Shown: positions 51,906 to 60,278 of the stretch, piece after piece
Layout of the letters: every line of letters starts with the position of its first letter
Numbering within the stretch: position 1 is the stretch's first letter
Assembly (NCBI RefSeq): GCF_014863405.1
Contig: NZ_JACZZA010000001.1
Span: 930,001-994,000 of the forward strand
Direction of reading: 5' to 3'
Origin: Dyella acidiphila
Lineage (GTDB): Bacteria > Pseudomonadota > Gammaproteobacteria > Xanthomonadales > Rhodanobacteraceae
Length of the DNA: 64,000 nt
Notes under the pieces: generated by a model
Databases searched by the model: none
What the model saw: the letters and a program-made list of their open reading frames with translations, nothing else
What the model was told of the DNA's origin: nothing
Position numbers and translations under genes: made by a program

Positions 51906-53702
51906 TTACGCGCTGACGTGGTTTGTTGCAGGCACCGCGGAAAAAGGGACCATTGGTCGCGGAGCATGATCGGGCGCGGCAAGAAACTGGGTGGTGGATT
52001 TGTCGAACCAGAGTGCGATCGAGGGTTCAACGCCCGTCGCGCGCTGCTTGAGCACGTTGAGATACGTGCTAGCCGTTCCGATGCGATCAGGGACTGGCGT
52101 GCCATCACGTTCGAGACGTTCGAGTGCCCGCTCGAGCGGCTTGTTGCGCCAGACTTCGATCAGGGTATCGACCATATCGGTGATTCCGCCGGACCCCTTC
52201 ACGGCCATCTTGCCGGCAGGGTGGTCTTCACCATCGCCCTTGCGCATGTGGGCAACAATTGCGACGTGAGTCGATTCCAATCGGGCGAAGTCCGAAAGCT
52301 CTTCGACGAATCGTTTCTGGCCCGAGTAATCGTCATCGTCGAAACCGCACTTCGTGAGGTTATCGATGACAAAGAGCTCGATGGCGTAGCGCCGGCGCGC
52401 GTATCGGAAAACCTCCAGGATGCGTTGGGCTTTGGCAGAGCCTGCGACATCGAAGGCCCAAAGCTGCCCTTTGAGCGCGCGGACAATAGCCCGGATATAG
52501 GCCTCGGTCGGATGAGGTGTGCCAGCGATCTGGCGAGCCATGCGCATCAGCCATACCGGCGTCCTGAATTCCATCGATGCGACACAGCATCGGACGTCAT
52601 GGGTGGCGAGGTCACCGACGACCTGGGAGATGACTGCGCTCTTGCCATGACCATTTACGCCAGCCCAGATCGAGGTTTCGCCTGGGCGCAGGAGCAGGAC
52701 GTTATGGGTCTTCTGCCACGGAAGTCGCATGCCGTCGTCAACGCGCGTAAATTCGCTCCAGACCGCGTCTTCGAAGTCCGCAGCCGGCTTCAGCTCCGAC
52801 GGATCCAGCGTGCGTGCGTCCCGGAGTGCGGCGGCCATGTCACCGGCCTCAATGCCTCGCATCAGGCAGTCATTGGCGTCCTTGTGCGCCAGGCGCACGA
52901 TGCGGCAGCGCTCACGCCCGAGTCGTTCGGCGATCTCTCGTTCTGCCTGCTGGCCGGGGCCGTCACTGTCCAGGGAGAGGTAGATGGTGTCGTAAACCGC
53001 CAGCCGATCGAACTCCGAGGCGATCCAGCCCTGCTTGGCACCGCCGCCGCCGCCCATCGGCACAGACAGCGCCGGGAACCCGTAGGTGTGCCAGGCCATG
53101 GCGTCCAGCTCTCCCTCGGTGATGATCACGCTGCGCGCGTCATCGGCGATCGCTTGCCATCCGAAGAGGCACGGTTCGCAGTCGGGGTCCTGGCGAAAGG
53201 ACTTCGGCAGCTTGCGGTACTTCGCCGCGATCAATTCACCATCACGCAGGTAGGGGAACATCAGCCAGCCATCACGCGAGGCGAGCTTGTACGCGTCGAT
53301 AGTGCTGGAAGCGATTCTGCGAGTCGCTGTGAGCCACGCAGTATGCTCTGAATGGAGACGTAGCACCCCCTCCTTCGTCGGTCGCTGGAAGCGTTTCTGT
53401 GGTGGATCAATTTTGTCTTCGCGGATGCCGAGGTAATCCATCGCCTCCTTGCACGCGTCACGTAGGGAGAGTTTCCGCGAAGCCATCCAGAGTCCGATCA
53501 GGTCGCCGCTTTCGCCGGTACTGAAGTCGCTCCACACGCCCGCCTTGTCGCCGGTGAGGTGCACGCCGAGCGATTGACCAGCCTCGCCTTCGGAAGACCC
53601 TGCGCGCCATTCCTGGCCCTGGCGCTTACCGTTGGGAAGCAGCATGCGGACGACGGCGTCGACCTGCGCGGAAAGTCGCTGCGCAATCTCGGTAGCACGC
53701 AT
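51906..53702 (-). CDS. phage/satellite primase-helicase (toprim + DnaB-like)
   Basis: 598 aa. The N-terminal ~100 residues resemble a primase domain (VWSDFSTGESGDLIGLWMAS) but have no zinc-binding Cys/His set. The toprim domain shows ITEGELDAMAW (Glu197) and SLDSDGPG (Asp245, Asp247). The RecA-like helicase has Walker A AGVNGHGKSA (347-356) and Walker B-like LFVIDNLTKCG. The layout matches T7 gp4-type primase-helicases. Start overlaps the preceding replication gene stop. Likely replicates the element; an RNA-priming role is uncertain without the zinc finger. Confidence 0.85.
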   Translation of the reverse strand: MRATEIAQRLSAQVDAVVRMLLPNGKRQGQEWRAGSSEGEAGQSLGVHLTGDKAGVWSDFSTGESGDLIGLWMASRKLSLRDACKEAMDYLGIREDKIDPPQKRFQRPTKEGVLRLHSEHTAWLTATRRIASSTIDAYKLASRDGWLMFPYLRDGELIAAKYRKLPKSFRQDPDCEPCLFGWQAIADDARSVIITEGELDAMAWHTYGFPALSVPMGGGGGAKQGWIASEFDRLAVYDTIYLSLDSDGPGQQAEREIAERLGRERCRIVRLAHKDANDCLMRGIEAGDMAAALRDARTLDPSELKPAADFEDAVWSEFTRVDDGMRLPWQKTHNVLLLRPGETSIWAGVNGHGKSAVISQVVGDLATHDVRCCVASMEFRTPVWLMRMARQIAGTPHPTEAYIRAIVRALKGQLWAFDVAGSAKAQRILEVFRYARRRYAIELFVIDNLTKCGFDDDDYSGQKRFVEELSDFARLESTHVAIVAHMRKGDGEDHPAGKMAVKGSGGITDMVDTLIEVWRNKPLERALERLERDGTPVPDRIGTASTYLNVLKQRATGVEPSIALWFDKSTTQFLAAPDHAPRPMVPFSAVPATNHVSA

Positions 53703-54463
53703 CAGATCGCCCTCCGCAGCAGGTCGCTGTTTTCAGCGCGGGAATCACCGCTGTCACCCAAGTCCATGGGAACCTCGTCCTCCCAGCGGCGTCCGTTGAG
53801 CCAGGTCGCGGCATGGGGGATGTACTGACCGCCGTCACGCTGCCACTGGTCCGTCTGCTGCTGGCGCTTCACCGCGGCGAGCATCCTGCCCAGCAACTCG
53901 CCATCGGGCTTGAGCTTGGCGAACGCCTTCATCGCGGCTCGCTTGCCCGCATGCCGGGGATACGCTGCCCAGAACCGATCGAATTCCACGGTTGGATTTT
54001 CGACACGTCGCTCAGCTGGCTGAGCAAGAGGTTTTTTCTGGATAGGGGAATCAGGAATCAGGGAAGGGGAATCAGCCGGGCCGGAACTGTGCGAGCACTG
54101 TGCTTGAACCGGGTCAATACCAGTGCAAGCACTGTGCATGTCTGGTGCTGGTATCGAGCTAGCCGGTTCGCGAACGTGTGGGTTCTGGTGCTTTTTGAAG
54201 GCGGGGATGGCAATATATGGCGCTCCATCAATGACATAGCGGATGATGAAGCCGCGTTGCTCGAGTTCTGTCAGCAGTTCGTCGACGTCGCAGTTGTCGT
54301 ACGCCAAGTACTCTGCCTTCAGTCGTTTCGGCCGATCTTCCAAGCGACCCTCGCGATCCGCCTCGCACCACAAGCCCGAGAACAGGATGCGAGCAAGTGG
54401 CTGGCACTCCGCCAACCGATCGTTTTTGAAGAAGCCGGGTTTGATGTTGCGGGCGCGTGCCAT
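53702..54463 (-). CDS. phage replication initiation-type protein
   Basis: 253 aa from ATG 54463. The N-terminal winged-helix-like region reads NIKPGFFKNDRLAECQPLARILFSGLWCEADREGRLEDRPKRLK, then YIAIPAFKKHQNPHVREP, a widespread phage replication-protein start. A Ser/Pro-rich linker leads to a C-terminal domain FDRFWAAYPRHAGKRAAMKAFAKLK, as in DnaT/gpO-like helicase loaders. It precedes and overlaps the primase-helicase gene, consistent with helicase recruitment. Confidence 0.78.
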   Translation of the reverse strand: MARARNIKPGFFKNDRLAECQPLARILFSGLWCEADREGRLEDRPKRLKAEYLAYDNCDVDELLTELEQRGFIIRYVIDGAPYIAIPAFKKHQNPHVREPASSIPAPDMHSACTGIDPVQAQCSHSSGPADSPSLIPDSPIQKKPLAQPAERRVENPTVEFDRFWAAYPRHAGKRAAMKAFAKLKPDGELLGRMLAAVKRQQQTDQWQRDGGQYIPHAATWLNGRRWEDEVPMDLGDSGDSRAENSDLLRRAI

Positions 54464-54465
54464 GG

Positions 54466-54864
54466 CTATACCCCGTGCAACTGGAGCACATGGAAGGTTG
54501 TGGTGACCGCGGCCGCTGGTATCCAGCCGTGGCAGAACGCCAGCACCAATGCCGACTTCACCTGACGGCGGATCCGAAGACCGAGCTTGGCTTCCATGCG
54601 CTCGATTTGCTCGGGAGAGCGCTCCGTGATCGCGCAGCGGAATTGCTCCCAATGGACGGCCGCGTCTTCCTGATTGCCGGCGGCCTGAGCGGCGGCACAG
54701 GCCTGCCCGAGGCGTTTGATGCGACGCTCGAGCTGCAGATCACGGAGCCGCGCCGTCGCTGATGCGTTGCGGTTAGTGGTAGGATTTGTGCGTCCGCCAA
54801 GACGATTGCCTTCATTGAAGCCAGCCCTTACCGGCTGGCTTCGTCGTATCTGGGAGGGGGTCAT
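54466..54864 (-). CDS. hypothetical protein of the phage-like replication module
   Basis: 132 aa from ATG 54864. Basic, helical: ATARLRDLQLERRIKRLGQACAAAQAAGNQEDAAVHWEQFR, with a more hydrophobic C-terminus. No recognised family. The start overlaps the stop of the 29-aa peptide gene (ATGA), and 2 bp separate its stop from the replication gene start. Unknown role. Confidence 0.55.
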   Translation of the reverse strand: MTPSQIRRSQPVRAGFNEGNRLGGRTNPTTNRNASATARLRDLQLERRIKRLGQACAAAQAAGNQEDAAVHWEQFRCAITERSPEQIERMEAKLGLRIRRQVKSALVLAFCHGWIPAAAVTTTFHVLQLHGV

Positions 54865-54950
54865 TGCTGGCACCCCGCTATCAGTAAAACCAGGATGGCG
54901 AGCAGGAAGACGGTCACCGGTGCAATGGAATGCCTTGGTGCGATCATCAT
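54861..54950 (-). CDS. 29-aa lipopeptide/membrane peptide coupled by ATGA at both ends
   Basis: A 30-codon frame whose start (54950) overlaps the AlpA stop as ATGA and whose stop overlaps the next start as ATGA. The product has a short polar N-terminus and a hydrophobic helix ending VFLLAILVLLIAGCQQ, so LIAGC forms a lipobox with Cys four residues from the end. It could be a lysis-type lipopeptide or small membrane regulator. A similar hydrophobic tail could arise by chance, but the double coupling supports it. Confidence 0.55.
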   Translation of the reverse strand: MMIAPRHSIAPVTVFLLAILVLLIAGCQQ

Positions 54951-55210
54951 GCAGCCACCTTTTCCAGATAAGCGCGGATATCTTCGACGCGCCAGGCGGT
55001 GATGCGCTCACCCAGCTTTACCGGCTTGGGGAATTTGCCATCACGTACCCACTGCCAGAGTGTGCTGGCGCTCACCGGCACTAAGGCGGGTAGGCCAGGA
55101 TTGTCCTTAGACGGCTTCTTACCGATGATCTGCGGCTGACGCAGATAGCCGGTGGCTGGCAGTAGTGCGCCCTGATGAATTGGGCCAGTCGCAGGCGATT
55201 GCGTATACAT
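54947..55210 (-). CDS. alpA: AlpA-family DNA-binding regulator/excisionase-like
   Basis: 87 aa. The C-terminal half is the AlpA helix-turn-helix: LVPVSASTLWQWVRDGKFPKPVKLGERITAWRVEDIRAYLE. AlpA proteins control excision or early genes of P4-like and CP4-57-type elements. The ~35-residue N-terminal extension is Pro/Gln-rich. First gene of the tightly coupled chain, 141 bp from the next upstream gene. Confidence 0.82.
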   Translation of the reverse strand: MYTQSPATGPIHQGALLPATGYLRQPQIIGKKPSKDNPGLPALVPVSASTLWQWVRDGKFPKPVKLGERITAWRVEDIRAYLEKVAA

Positions 55211-55307
55211 GATATCGCTTCCAGTTCATCGCCGCCGGGTGGCGGCGCATGACCCCGGACGGGGCGACATCCATCAAATCTCAACAACTATGGGTGAGTG
55301 CAACTGT

Positions 55308-55341
55308 GGGGTATAGGGTATTTTTCCCCATACCCTACCCC
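55308..55341 (-). terminator. strong hairpin at the end of the 360-aa gene
   Basis: GGGGTATAGGGTA (55308-55320) and TACCCTACCCC (55331-55341) form an 11-bp stem with a 2-base bulge, 10 bp past the stop of the gene at 55351. No T run follows on the minus strand. Confidence 0.5.
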
Positions 55342-55350
55342 AGCTCGTAC

Positions 55351-56433
55351 CTAGGTTGCGTCCTTGATTCGTCCGTCTTTACGCAGGCGCTTCCAGGCGT
55401 CATTGAACTGGTGGTCGCTCAGTCCACTTACCGCGACATGGTCTCGTACATCCTTTTTTATGCCTGGTTTACCGCGCTTTTGAGCAGGAAGCTTGAGGGG
55501 GTCATAATTAAGCAGCCTAATGGCTTCGAGAACTGCCTTTTCGTTCTGCTGGCTGACAGGTACTGCCCTACTCGGCTTCGAGGCAGGTGATGCATCAAGC
55601 CTGTTATTGAGTAGTGCCTCCACATCATCCCTTCGGAATAGCAAATCATCATCTGTGGGGGTGTCATGCCAGCCATGAGCCGGTACGAATGAAAGGCTAT
55701 CTGGCGGTGTATCTATGCAACCTTCGGTTGTCGGATAGCGCAATGCAAAGTAATTTTTCGGGACTCCACGGTCTGTCCACGGGACGAATACGCTTTCGCT
55801 GATCCACCACGAGGGCGGCGTGACTCTCACTGGACTGACAAAACGCCCGGCGCGGGCCCAACGTATCAAGGTATCCCTGGTCAATCGCACTGTTCCAGAA
55901 AGTGCGAAGTGCGGGAAGTCTGGGTCAGATGGATCTACGGGCAGGATATGATCTAACAGCACTCCTTGAATGGATACACCATCGTCGCCCAATTGCTCTG
56001 GGTGAATCACGCATTCCGCTCCCTGGATGCCATTGGTATTACGCCAATCACCCCATAGGGGTCCATGAGGGAAGGCAATAAACCATCCGTTCCATGGCTT
56101 GAGCATGTATAGCTTTGAGCGAAGATCGTGGCGCCTCGTCCACTCGCTTCCATCCTTACGGGTATCTAGCAAGTCAGCCAAAAGTCGTCCGCCACCATTG
56201 GTCTTATCACAATTCAAATATCCCATCACCTCATCGTTCATCTTGTCCTTGTCCGACTCGTGAAAGAGGCCAGATAGGAAGTCAGCGAGAAATAGCTTGG
56301 AGCCTGATCGAAGATAGCCAGGCAGAGTCACTTTGCCCTCCTCAATGGCTCGGCAGAAGTTATCTCTTGCCACCCCAAGTGCTCCCAATGTCTCAGTTAG
56401 AGATAAATAGTCGGAGAGTGATTGGATGGACAC
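55351..56433 (-). CDS. hypothetical phage-associated protein
   Basis: 360 aa, beginning at MSIQSLSDYLSLTETLGALG. Contains possible helix-turn-helix-like sections (GTVRLTRDTLIRWARAGRFV; HVAVSGLSDHQFNDAWKRLRKDGRI at the C-terminus). No family recognised. Lower GC than the conserved part of the window. It lies in the early region between the DUF3077-like genes and alpA. Confidence 0.55.
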   Translation of the reverse strand: MSIQSLSDYLSLTETLGALGVARDNFCRAIEEGKVTLPGYLRSGSKLFLADFLSGLFHESDKDKMNDEVMGYLNCDKTNGGGRLLADLLDTRKDGSEWTRRHDLRSKLYMLKPWNGWFIAFPHGPLWGDWRNTNGIQGAECVIHPEQLGDDGVSIQGVLLDHILPVDPSDPDFPHFALSGTVRLTRDTLIRWARAGRFVSPVRVTPPSWWISESVFVPWTDRGVPKNYFALRYPTTEGCIDTPPDSLSFVPAHGWHDTPTDDDLLFRRDDVEALLNNRLDASPASKPSRAVPVSQQNEKAVLEAIRLLNYDPLKLPAQKRGKPGIKKDVRDHVAVSGLSDHQFNDAWKRLRKDGRIKDAT

Positions 56434-56579
56434 GCGCGCTCCTTCAAGCGCCCTTCAAATGGGAGCCGCGCCAGCCACGGAAGGTGCGTGGTTTTCGGGG
56501 ATCAGCCTAGGCGCGGCATAAACCGATTACACATAACCTAGCAAGTCATTCTGCGCATTGCATGTTTCGTGACGGGCAC

Positions 56580-56879
56580 TTATTTGCGGGCCCTCTCCAG
56601 GTCGGCTTGAACAGCCTCGCAGAGATTCTTTGCCATCTCAACGAAGTGGCGTATGCCGAAGATCATCGATTGATCTTCAAGAGGAACATCTGCACAGAAT
56701 CCCAAAATGAGTTTGTTGAGCATGGCTTCCGCGGAGTCAAGAAAGACGGACGCATCGCTTGCCATAGACTCTGCTGACGTGTCCGATGACACGTTATAGG
56801 TTCCTGAAAACTGGAAAAATTTGCGAGCGTTATCTGTTTCGGCAGGGGTAACTGCGATGTTCTCTGGCTTCATGTTCAT
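56580..56879 (-). CDS. DUF3077-like protein (paralogue 1)
   Basis: 99 aa. FFQFSGTYNVSSDTSAESMASDASVFLDSAEAML and MIFGIRHFVEMAKNLCEAVQ parallel the next gene upstream (ASDASCLLDGV, MLFGVLFQLEMVKNLTDAL). These small helical proteins are frequent in prophage and island early regions; function unknown. The MNMKPEN start is used; Met3 is alternative. Confidence 0.6.
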   Translation of the reverse strand: MNMKPENIAVTPAETDNARKFFQFSGTYNVSSDTSAESMASDASVFLDSAEAMLNKLILGFCADVPLEDQSMIFGIRHFVEMAKNLCEAVQADLERARK

Positions 56880-56933
56880 GGTCTACCTCTGAGATTGGAG
56901 AGAAGCAAGGGCGTTCCGCTACACCGATTTGTC

Positions 56934-57215
56934 TCAGTTCAAAATCTCTAGGGCATCGGTAAGGTTTTTAACCATTTCGAGTTGGAACAGTACTCCGAAC
57001 AGCATTGCCGGCACCTGTTTATGCGCGTCTGCGCTCATCTGACTCCCTTTGTTTGACATGCCATCGATCACTGCCTGCACGGTTTGAATTACGCCGTCCA
57101 GCAGGCAGCTGGCATCACTTGCAAGATCCGTAGGCTTTGAAGATGGGTCGATGCAATAGCGCCCATTGAGCGAAAAGAACTCTTTAGCAATGATGGTATT
57201 CGCGGGAGCGTTCAT
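56934..57215 (-). CDS. DUF3077-like protein (paralogue 2)
   Basis: 93 aa from ATG 57215, chosen because GAGGTGAT precedes it; the frame is open to 57245. It has FFSLNGRYCIDPSSKPTDLASDASCLLDGVIQ and AMLFGVLFQLEMVKNL, clearly a paralogue of the 56580 gene. 26 bp downstream of the 109-aa gene. Confidence 0.6.
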   Translation of the reverse strand: MNAPANTIIAKEFFSLNGRYCIDPSSKPTDLASDASCLLDGVIQTVQAVIDGMSNKGSQMSADAHKQVPAMLFGVLFQLEMVKNLTDALEILN

Positions 57216-57241
57216 TTGATCACCTCGCTGATGTTTCATGG

Positions 57242-57571
57242 TCACAGTCCCTTCTGGGTCAGTTCATCCATGTAAGCCGTGATCGGCACGCCACCCTTCA
57301 CCAGCGTCCAGTCCCCCTGCTGCGTGCAGGGTCTGCGCATGAAGTCAAGCAACGCTGAGGCGTATGCCTCGCTGTGTCCGCCGTCGACGAACAGGTCGAA
57401 AATCTCGCGTTCGGTGTTGGCCAGGTGGCGATCGCGCGCCGACGTGGTATTCCCGGAGGCGGCATCAAAGATGCGCGCATCGTCGCCTTCTTCGTCCCAG
57501 TGCTGGAACACCAGTGCGAACAGGCGGTCGGCCGGTTGCTGGAGATTCGAGGTAATTGTGTTGGTTGCCAT
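57242..57571 (-). CDS. hypothetical protein, first gene after the C4-type RNA
   Basis: 109 aa. Helical, acidic: PADRLFALVFQHWDEEGDDARIFDAASG, then AYASALLDFMRRPCTQQGDW. No family recognised. It starts 41 bp downstream of the C4-like antisense RNA, the position of the antirepressor-type target genes in P1/P7 and P4, though no sequence relation to Ant is seen. Confidence 0.5.
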   Translation of the reverse strand: MATNTITSNLQQPADRLFALVFQHWDEEGDDARIFDAASGNTTSARDRHLANTEREIFDLFVDGGHSEAYASALLDFMRRPCTQQGDWTLVKGGVPITAYMDELTQKGL

Positions 57572-57611
57572 AGCTCAGCCCTCTAGTGAGCCACCAAAGC
57601 CATTGCGGCAA

Positions 57612-57694
57612 GGGTGGCGGACGTGCAGGGTTGGCGAACCGGTTCAGAAGGTCACCGGCCAGCCCGAAGGCTGCCCTGCACGCCCGCCATAGAA
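57612..57694 (-). ncRNA. C4-type antisense RNA of phage immunity
   Basis: On the minus strand the RNA starts TTTCTATGGCGGGCGTGCAG and ends CCCTGCACGTCCGCCACCC. Its ends pair (GGCGGGCGTGCAGGG with CCCTGCACGTCCGCC), enclosing two hairpins: GCAGCCTTCGGGCTG, then GGCCGGTGACCTTCTGAACCGGTTC. This is the cloverleaf plan of the P1/P7/P4 C4 antisense RNA, including the conserved GCCGG-CCGG arm and terminal CCGCCACCC. It lies just upstream of the small early genes. Recognition is by eye. Confidence 0.72.
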
Positions 57695-57718
57695 AGCGGG
57701 TTGCTACGCAACGGGCAC

Positions 57719-57739
57719 AAAAAAAGCGCCATCGGCGCC
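57719..57739 (-). terminator. rho-independent terminator before the C4-type RNA
   Basis: Minus-strand GCGCC-GAT-GGCGC stem followed by TTTTTTT (57719-57725 on the plus strand are A). It lies 25 bp upstream of the C4-like RNA and would end transcripts coming from higher coordinates, or act as part of the immunity leader. Confidence 0.65.
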
Positions 57740-57970
57740 GTTGCGCCTTCTGAAAATCAGGTCGCCAAACCTGGCCCCCGAATTGGCGGGGACGGGAAGA
57801 GAGTGCTACCGTTCCAGGCGAAATGCAAGGGGTCGCATCTGTGGAAAAGGGCTGTACACAGAAAAACGCCATACGGTACATATTTCCAAGATTAGACCTG
57901 CACCATGTTTTCGGTGAAAGAAAAAACTCACCGCCTACTTTTCGTTCGCACCTGATGCAAGGAGTGTAAA

Positions 57971-58198
57971 ATGTTTTCAGATAAGCCGATTTCAGATACG
58001 TATGCGATCTACAACGCGTACACTGATCAGATAAAAAAAATCTATGACGATTTCGCTGGCTTACTTTTTAGCGAACAAGGCAACCCGGCATCGGAAGCCG
58101 AGGCGAAACAGAACTTTGTTGAAAGAATAAATGCTGCTCGAAAGGGAAGAGACCTAGCTCTTTCCATATTGCCGCCAGATCCGAATCCAGCCAAGTGA
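57971..58198 (+). CDS. hypothetical protein
   Basis: 75 aa with AAGGAG at 57959-57964, a strong SD. Low-GC codon use (AAAAAAAT run) unlike the conserved part of the window. Helical; FSDKPISDTYAIYNAYTDQI, then EAEAKQNFVERINAARKGRDLAL. No family recognised. Divergent from the early phage-like operon, separated by ~400 bp. Confidence 0.6.
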   Translation: MFSDKPISDTYAIYNAYTDQIKKIYDDFAGLLFSEQGNPASEAEAKQNFVERINAARKGRDLALSILPPDPNPAK

Positions 58199-58305
58199 AT
58201 CTCGTGCTGAACGCGGCACGGATGCCAAACCTGGTCCCCAGATGTACAGGGGCGAATGCAGAAGGCTACTGTCGTGAAATGGTGTCAGGCATAAGGGGGA
58301 GACGC

Positions 58306-58554
58306 ATGCCATACGAAACGACTGAGCACAGGGGCATCGAAATCAGGTATGGCTACAACATCCATACCGATGGCTATAGGGCCAATTTTACGCTTCCTTC
58401 GGAACGGCAGCGAAGGCCGAATTTTCCGCGAGCTTTGCAGATGAACTTTCCGGAAGCTGTGGAGCCTGGAAAGAACCATACTGATGCAGATTCAGCTGGT
58501 GAAGCAATCGCGGTGGCTTGTCGGAAAATTGATAGCTACTTGGGACAGGAATAG
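58306..58554 (+). CDS. hypothetical protein
   Basis: 82 aa from ATG 58306 with AAGGGGGA just before it. TTEHRGIEIRYGYNIHTDGYRANFTL, then AGEAIAVACRKIDSYLG: a two-strand/helix pattern common to many small proteobacterial proteins of unknown function. The frame is open upstream to 58195, but homology-like sequence starts at 58306. Confidence 0.6.
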   Translation: MPYETTEHRGIEIRYGYNIHTDGYRANFTLPSERQRRPNFPRALQMNFPEAVEPGKNHTDADSAGEAIAVACRKIDSYLGQE

Positions 58555-58620
58555 TTGTGTGTCTAGCAAGCTCCGATATTGCCGTGCATCACGCTACCAA
58601 CATTTCGGCCCAAGCATGGC

Positions 58621-59085
58621 TCACATGGGTTCGACCGGCGGCGGCCGGCGTCTGATGATCTGGCCTTTGACGGTGATGGCTGTGCTGATGGTGGCATCGG
58701 TCGCCAGTCGCTCCACGATACTGTCGAGATGTTTCATGGATCGTGCGAATAGCCGCGCTATAAAGTAGTCATCACCCGAGACTTTGTCGCATTCCACGAT
58801 TTCCGGAGTGCCCTCGATCAGCTTCTCCACGGGCTTCATGCGGCCCGGCATTGGGCGTATTTGCACAATTGCCTGCAGTGAGTAACCGAGCGCCTCCGGA
58901 ACGAGCTCTGTGGTGTAGCGGCAAATGAAGCCGTTTTCCTCCAGGCGTTGCACCCGTTCTTGTACTTGGGCCGCAGATAAGTGAAGGCGGCGTCCCAGTT
59001 CCTGGAAGGGAGCGCGCGCGCGGCCGGCCAGCTCCTTGAGAAGCAAGCAGTCGACGAGGTCGATCTTGGAAAATGGCATGTCCAT
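58621..59085 (-). CDS. Lrp/AsnC-family transcriptional regulator
   Basis: 154 aa. N-terminal winged HTH (LLLKELAGRARAPFQELGRRLHLSAAQVQERVQRLEENGFI) and a C-terminal RAM domain (IVECDKVSGDDYFIARLFARSMKHLDSIVERL). Met3 is better placed relative to an AGGA and may be the start. Target genes unknown; the divergent neighbour is a 75-aa hypothetical. Confidence 0.87.
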   Translation of the reverse strand: MDMPFSKIDLVDCLLLKELAGRARAPFQELGRRLHLSAAQVQERVQRLEENGFICRYTTELVPEALGYSLQAIVQIRPMPGRMKPVEKLIEGTPEIVECDKVSGDDYFIARLFARSMKHLDSIVERLATDATISTAITVKGQIIRRRPPPVEPM

Positions 59086-59236
59086 ATCCTGCCCAGGGTA
59101 GTTACAAATGATAGATCACCGCCGTTCTTTTACGCATGGATAGTGGACATTGCGCGTGACCGTATCTGGCTATCGCAATCAATTACGATTGAGGCCCGCC
59201 TCCGACTCATAGCAGTCGCAACCATTTCTGAGATTA

Positions 59237-59464
59237 ATGAAAACTCGCAAGCAGCTCCGCGAAATCCTCGACGACATTGAGGCCACCGTTCCCGAGGCAA
59301 AGAGGCGGCACGCAGACGACATTGAGTTCCTCGCGGAAATTCGCAGCATGGTGCAGCTTGCGATCCTTTCCGCCGGCAGTGAGGATAAGGACTGGGTGAT
59401 CGCCCAGGTGGACGCGTTGTTGATGAGTCACGGCATACCTGTAACGGTGTGGTCGACCCAATGA
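59237..59464 (+). CDS. hypothetical protein
   Basis: 75 aa helical protein (MKTRKQLREILDDIEATVPE, ADDIEFLAEIRSMVQLAIL). No family recognised. Starts 151 bp from the divergent Lrp gene. Confidence 0.5.
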   Translation: MKTRKQLREILDDIEATVPEAKRRHADDIEFLAEIRSMVQLAILSAGSEDKDWVIAQVDALLMSHGIPVTVWSTQ

Positions 59465-59541
59465 CCCAGCGAGTGAATCCGCATGCCGTGTGAAGTTGTT
59501 ACGTCCGCTTTAGACCCAAAGCCGAAACCAAGTTAGACACA

Positions 59542-59745
59542 CTATGGCTTGGCTGGCTTGAAAACCTCAATTTCGTTTAGGATCCTGCGTGCATCTCCCA
59601 TGATCTTTTCGCCCAAGGGGGCATAAGGATTTGGACGAGACGGATCTTGTATTTGATAGATCAATTGGACCAACCGCATAGCAGTTTCGCGCAGTTGATC
59701 GTAATCCGTTGGGCGGTTGATCTGGGTTCCGATTGACGTAGACAT
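59542..59745 (-). CDS. hypothetical protein
   Basis: 67 aa, mostly helical (TDYDQLRETAMRLVQLIYQIQDPSRPNPYAPLGEKIM). AGGG lies upstream of the ATG. No family recognised; low GC. Confidence 0.5.
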   Translation of the reverse strand: MSTSIGTQINRPTDYDQLRETAMRLVQLIYQIQDPSRPNPYAPLGEKIMGDARRILNEIEVFKPAKP

Positions 59746-59979
59746 GGGTAAACCCTAGTTGGCGTTGTCATAGAGTGTAGCCAGTCCCTGGTTAGTGAGT
59801 TTGGCGTCCGCCGATATTGGGGGGATAACCTGTATCGGGCGTATGCAACCACGGACCAGATGGATATATCCCGGGCGATTCCGGATACCAATCGCAACAC
59901 GCTATGGCAACGTCCCTATGGAAGGAAACCCGTGGGCAAAGTAGTCGCCGACCACTACTAACCGATACCACTTCCACTT

Positions 59980-60216
59980 TTAGTGGAAGAGCCGAGCGTC
60001 GCCTGGACCCACGTAGGCATCCATGCGTTCATATATTTTTTGACGAAGGGATAATTCGCAAGTCGCGGCTTCTTCTCGACATGCAAAGTGGCCGGTGATG
60101 AAAGTAACGGCACCTTCATCGTCTTCGATGCTTGCCGACCAGGCTAGCGTTGCCCCTTCGCGTCGATAGATGGCGATGTAGATCAGGCCTCTGTATGAAC
60201 CTTTGATCTCAGGCAT
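59980..60216 (-). CDS. hypothetical protein
   Basis: 78 aa from ATG 60216, chosen because AGGAGG lies 5 bases upstream. Beta-rich: IKGSYRGLIYIAIYRREGATLAWSASIEDDEGAVTFITG, then a helix SLRQKIYERMDAYVG. Resembles small proteins of unknown function in pseudomonads and xanthomonads. Confidence 0.58.
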   Translation of the reverse strand: MPEIKGSYRGLIYIAIYRREGATLAWSASIEDDEGAVTFITGHFACREEAATCELSLRQKIYERMDAYVGPGDARLFH

Positions 60217-60278
60217 CGGAGCCTCCTGCAAAACTTATGTCTTTTCGAGCTGCATAAAGTGATGTCAACACGTTGTAG

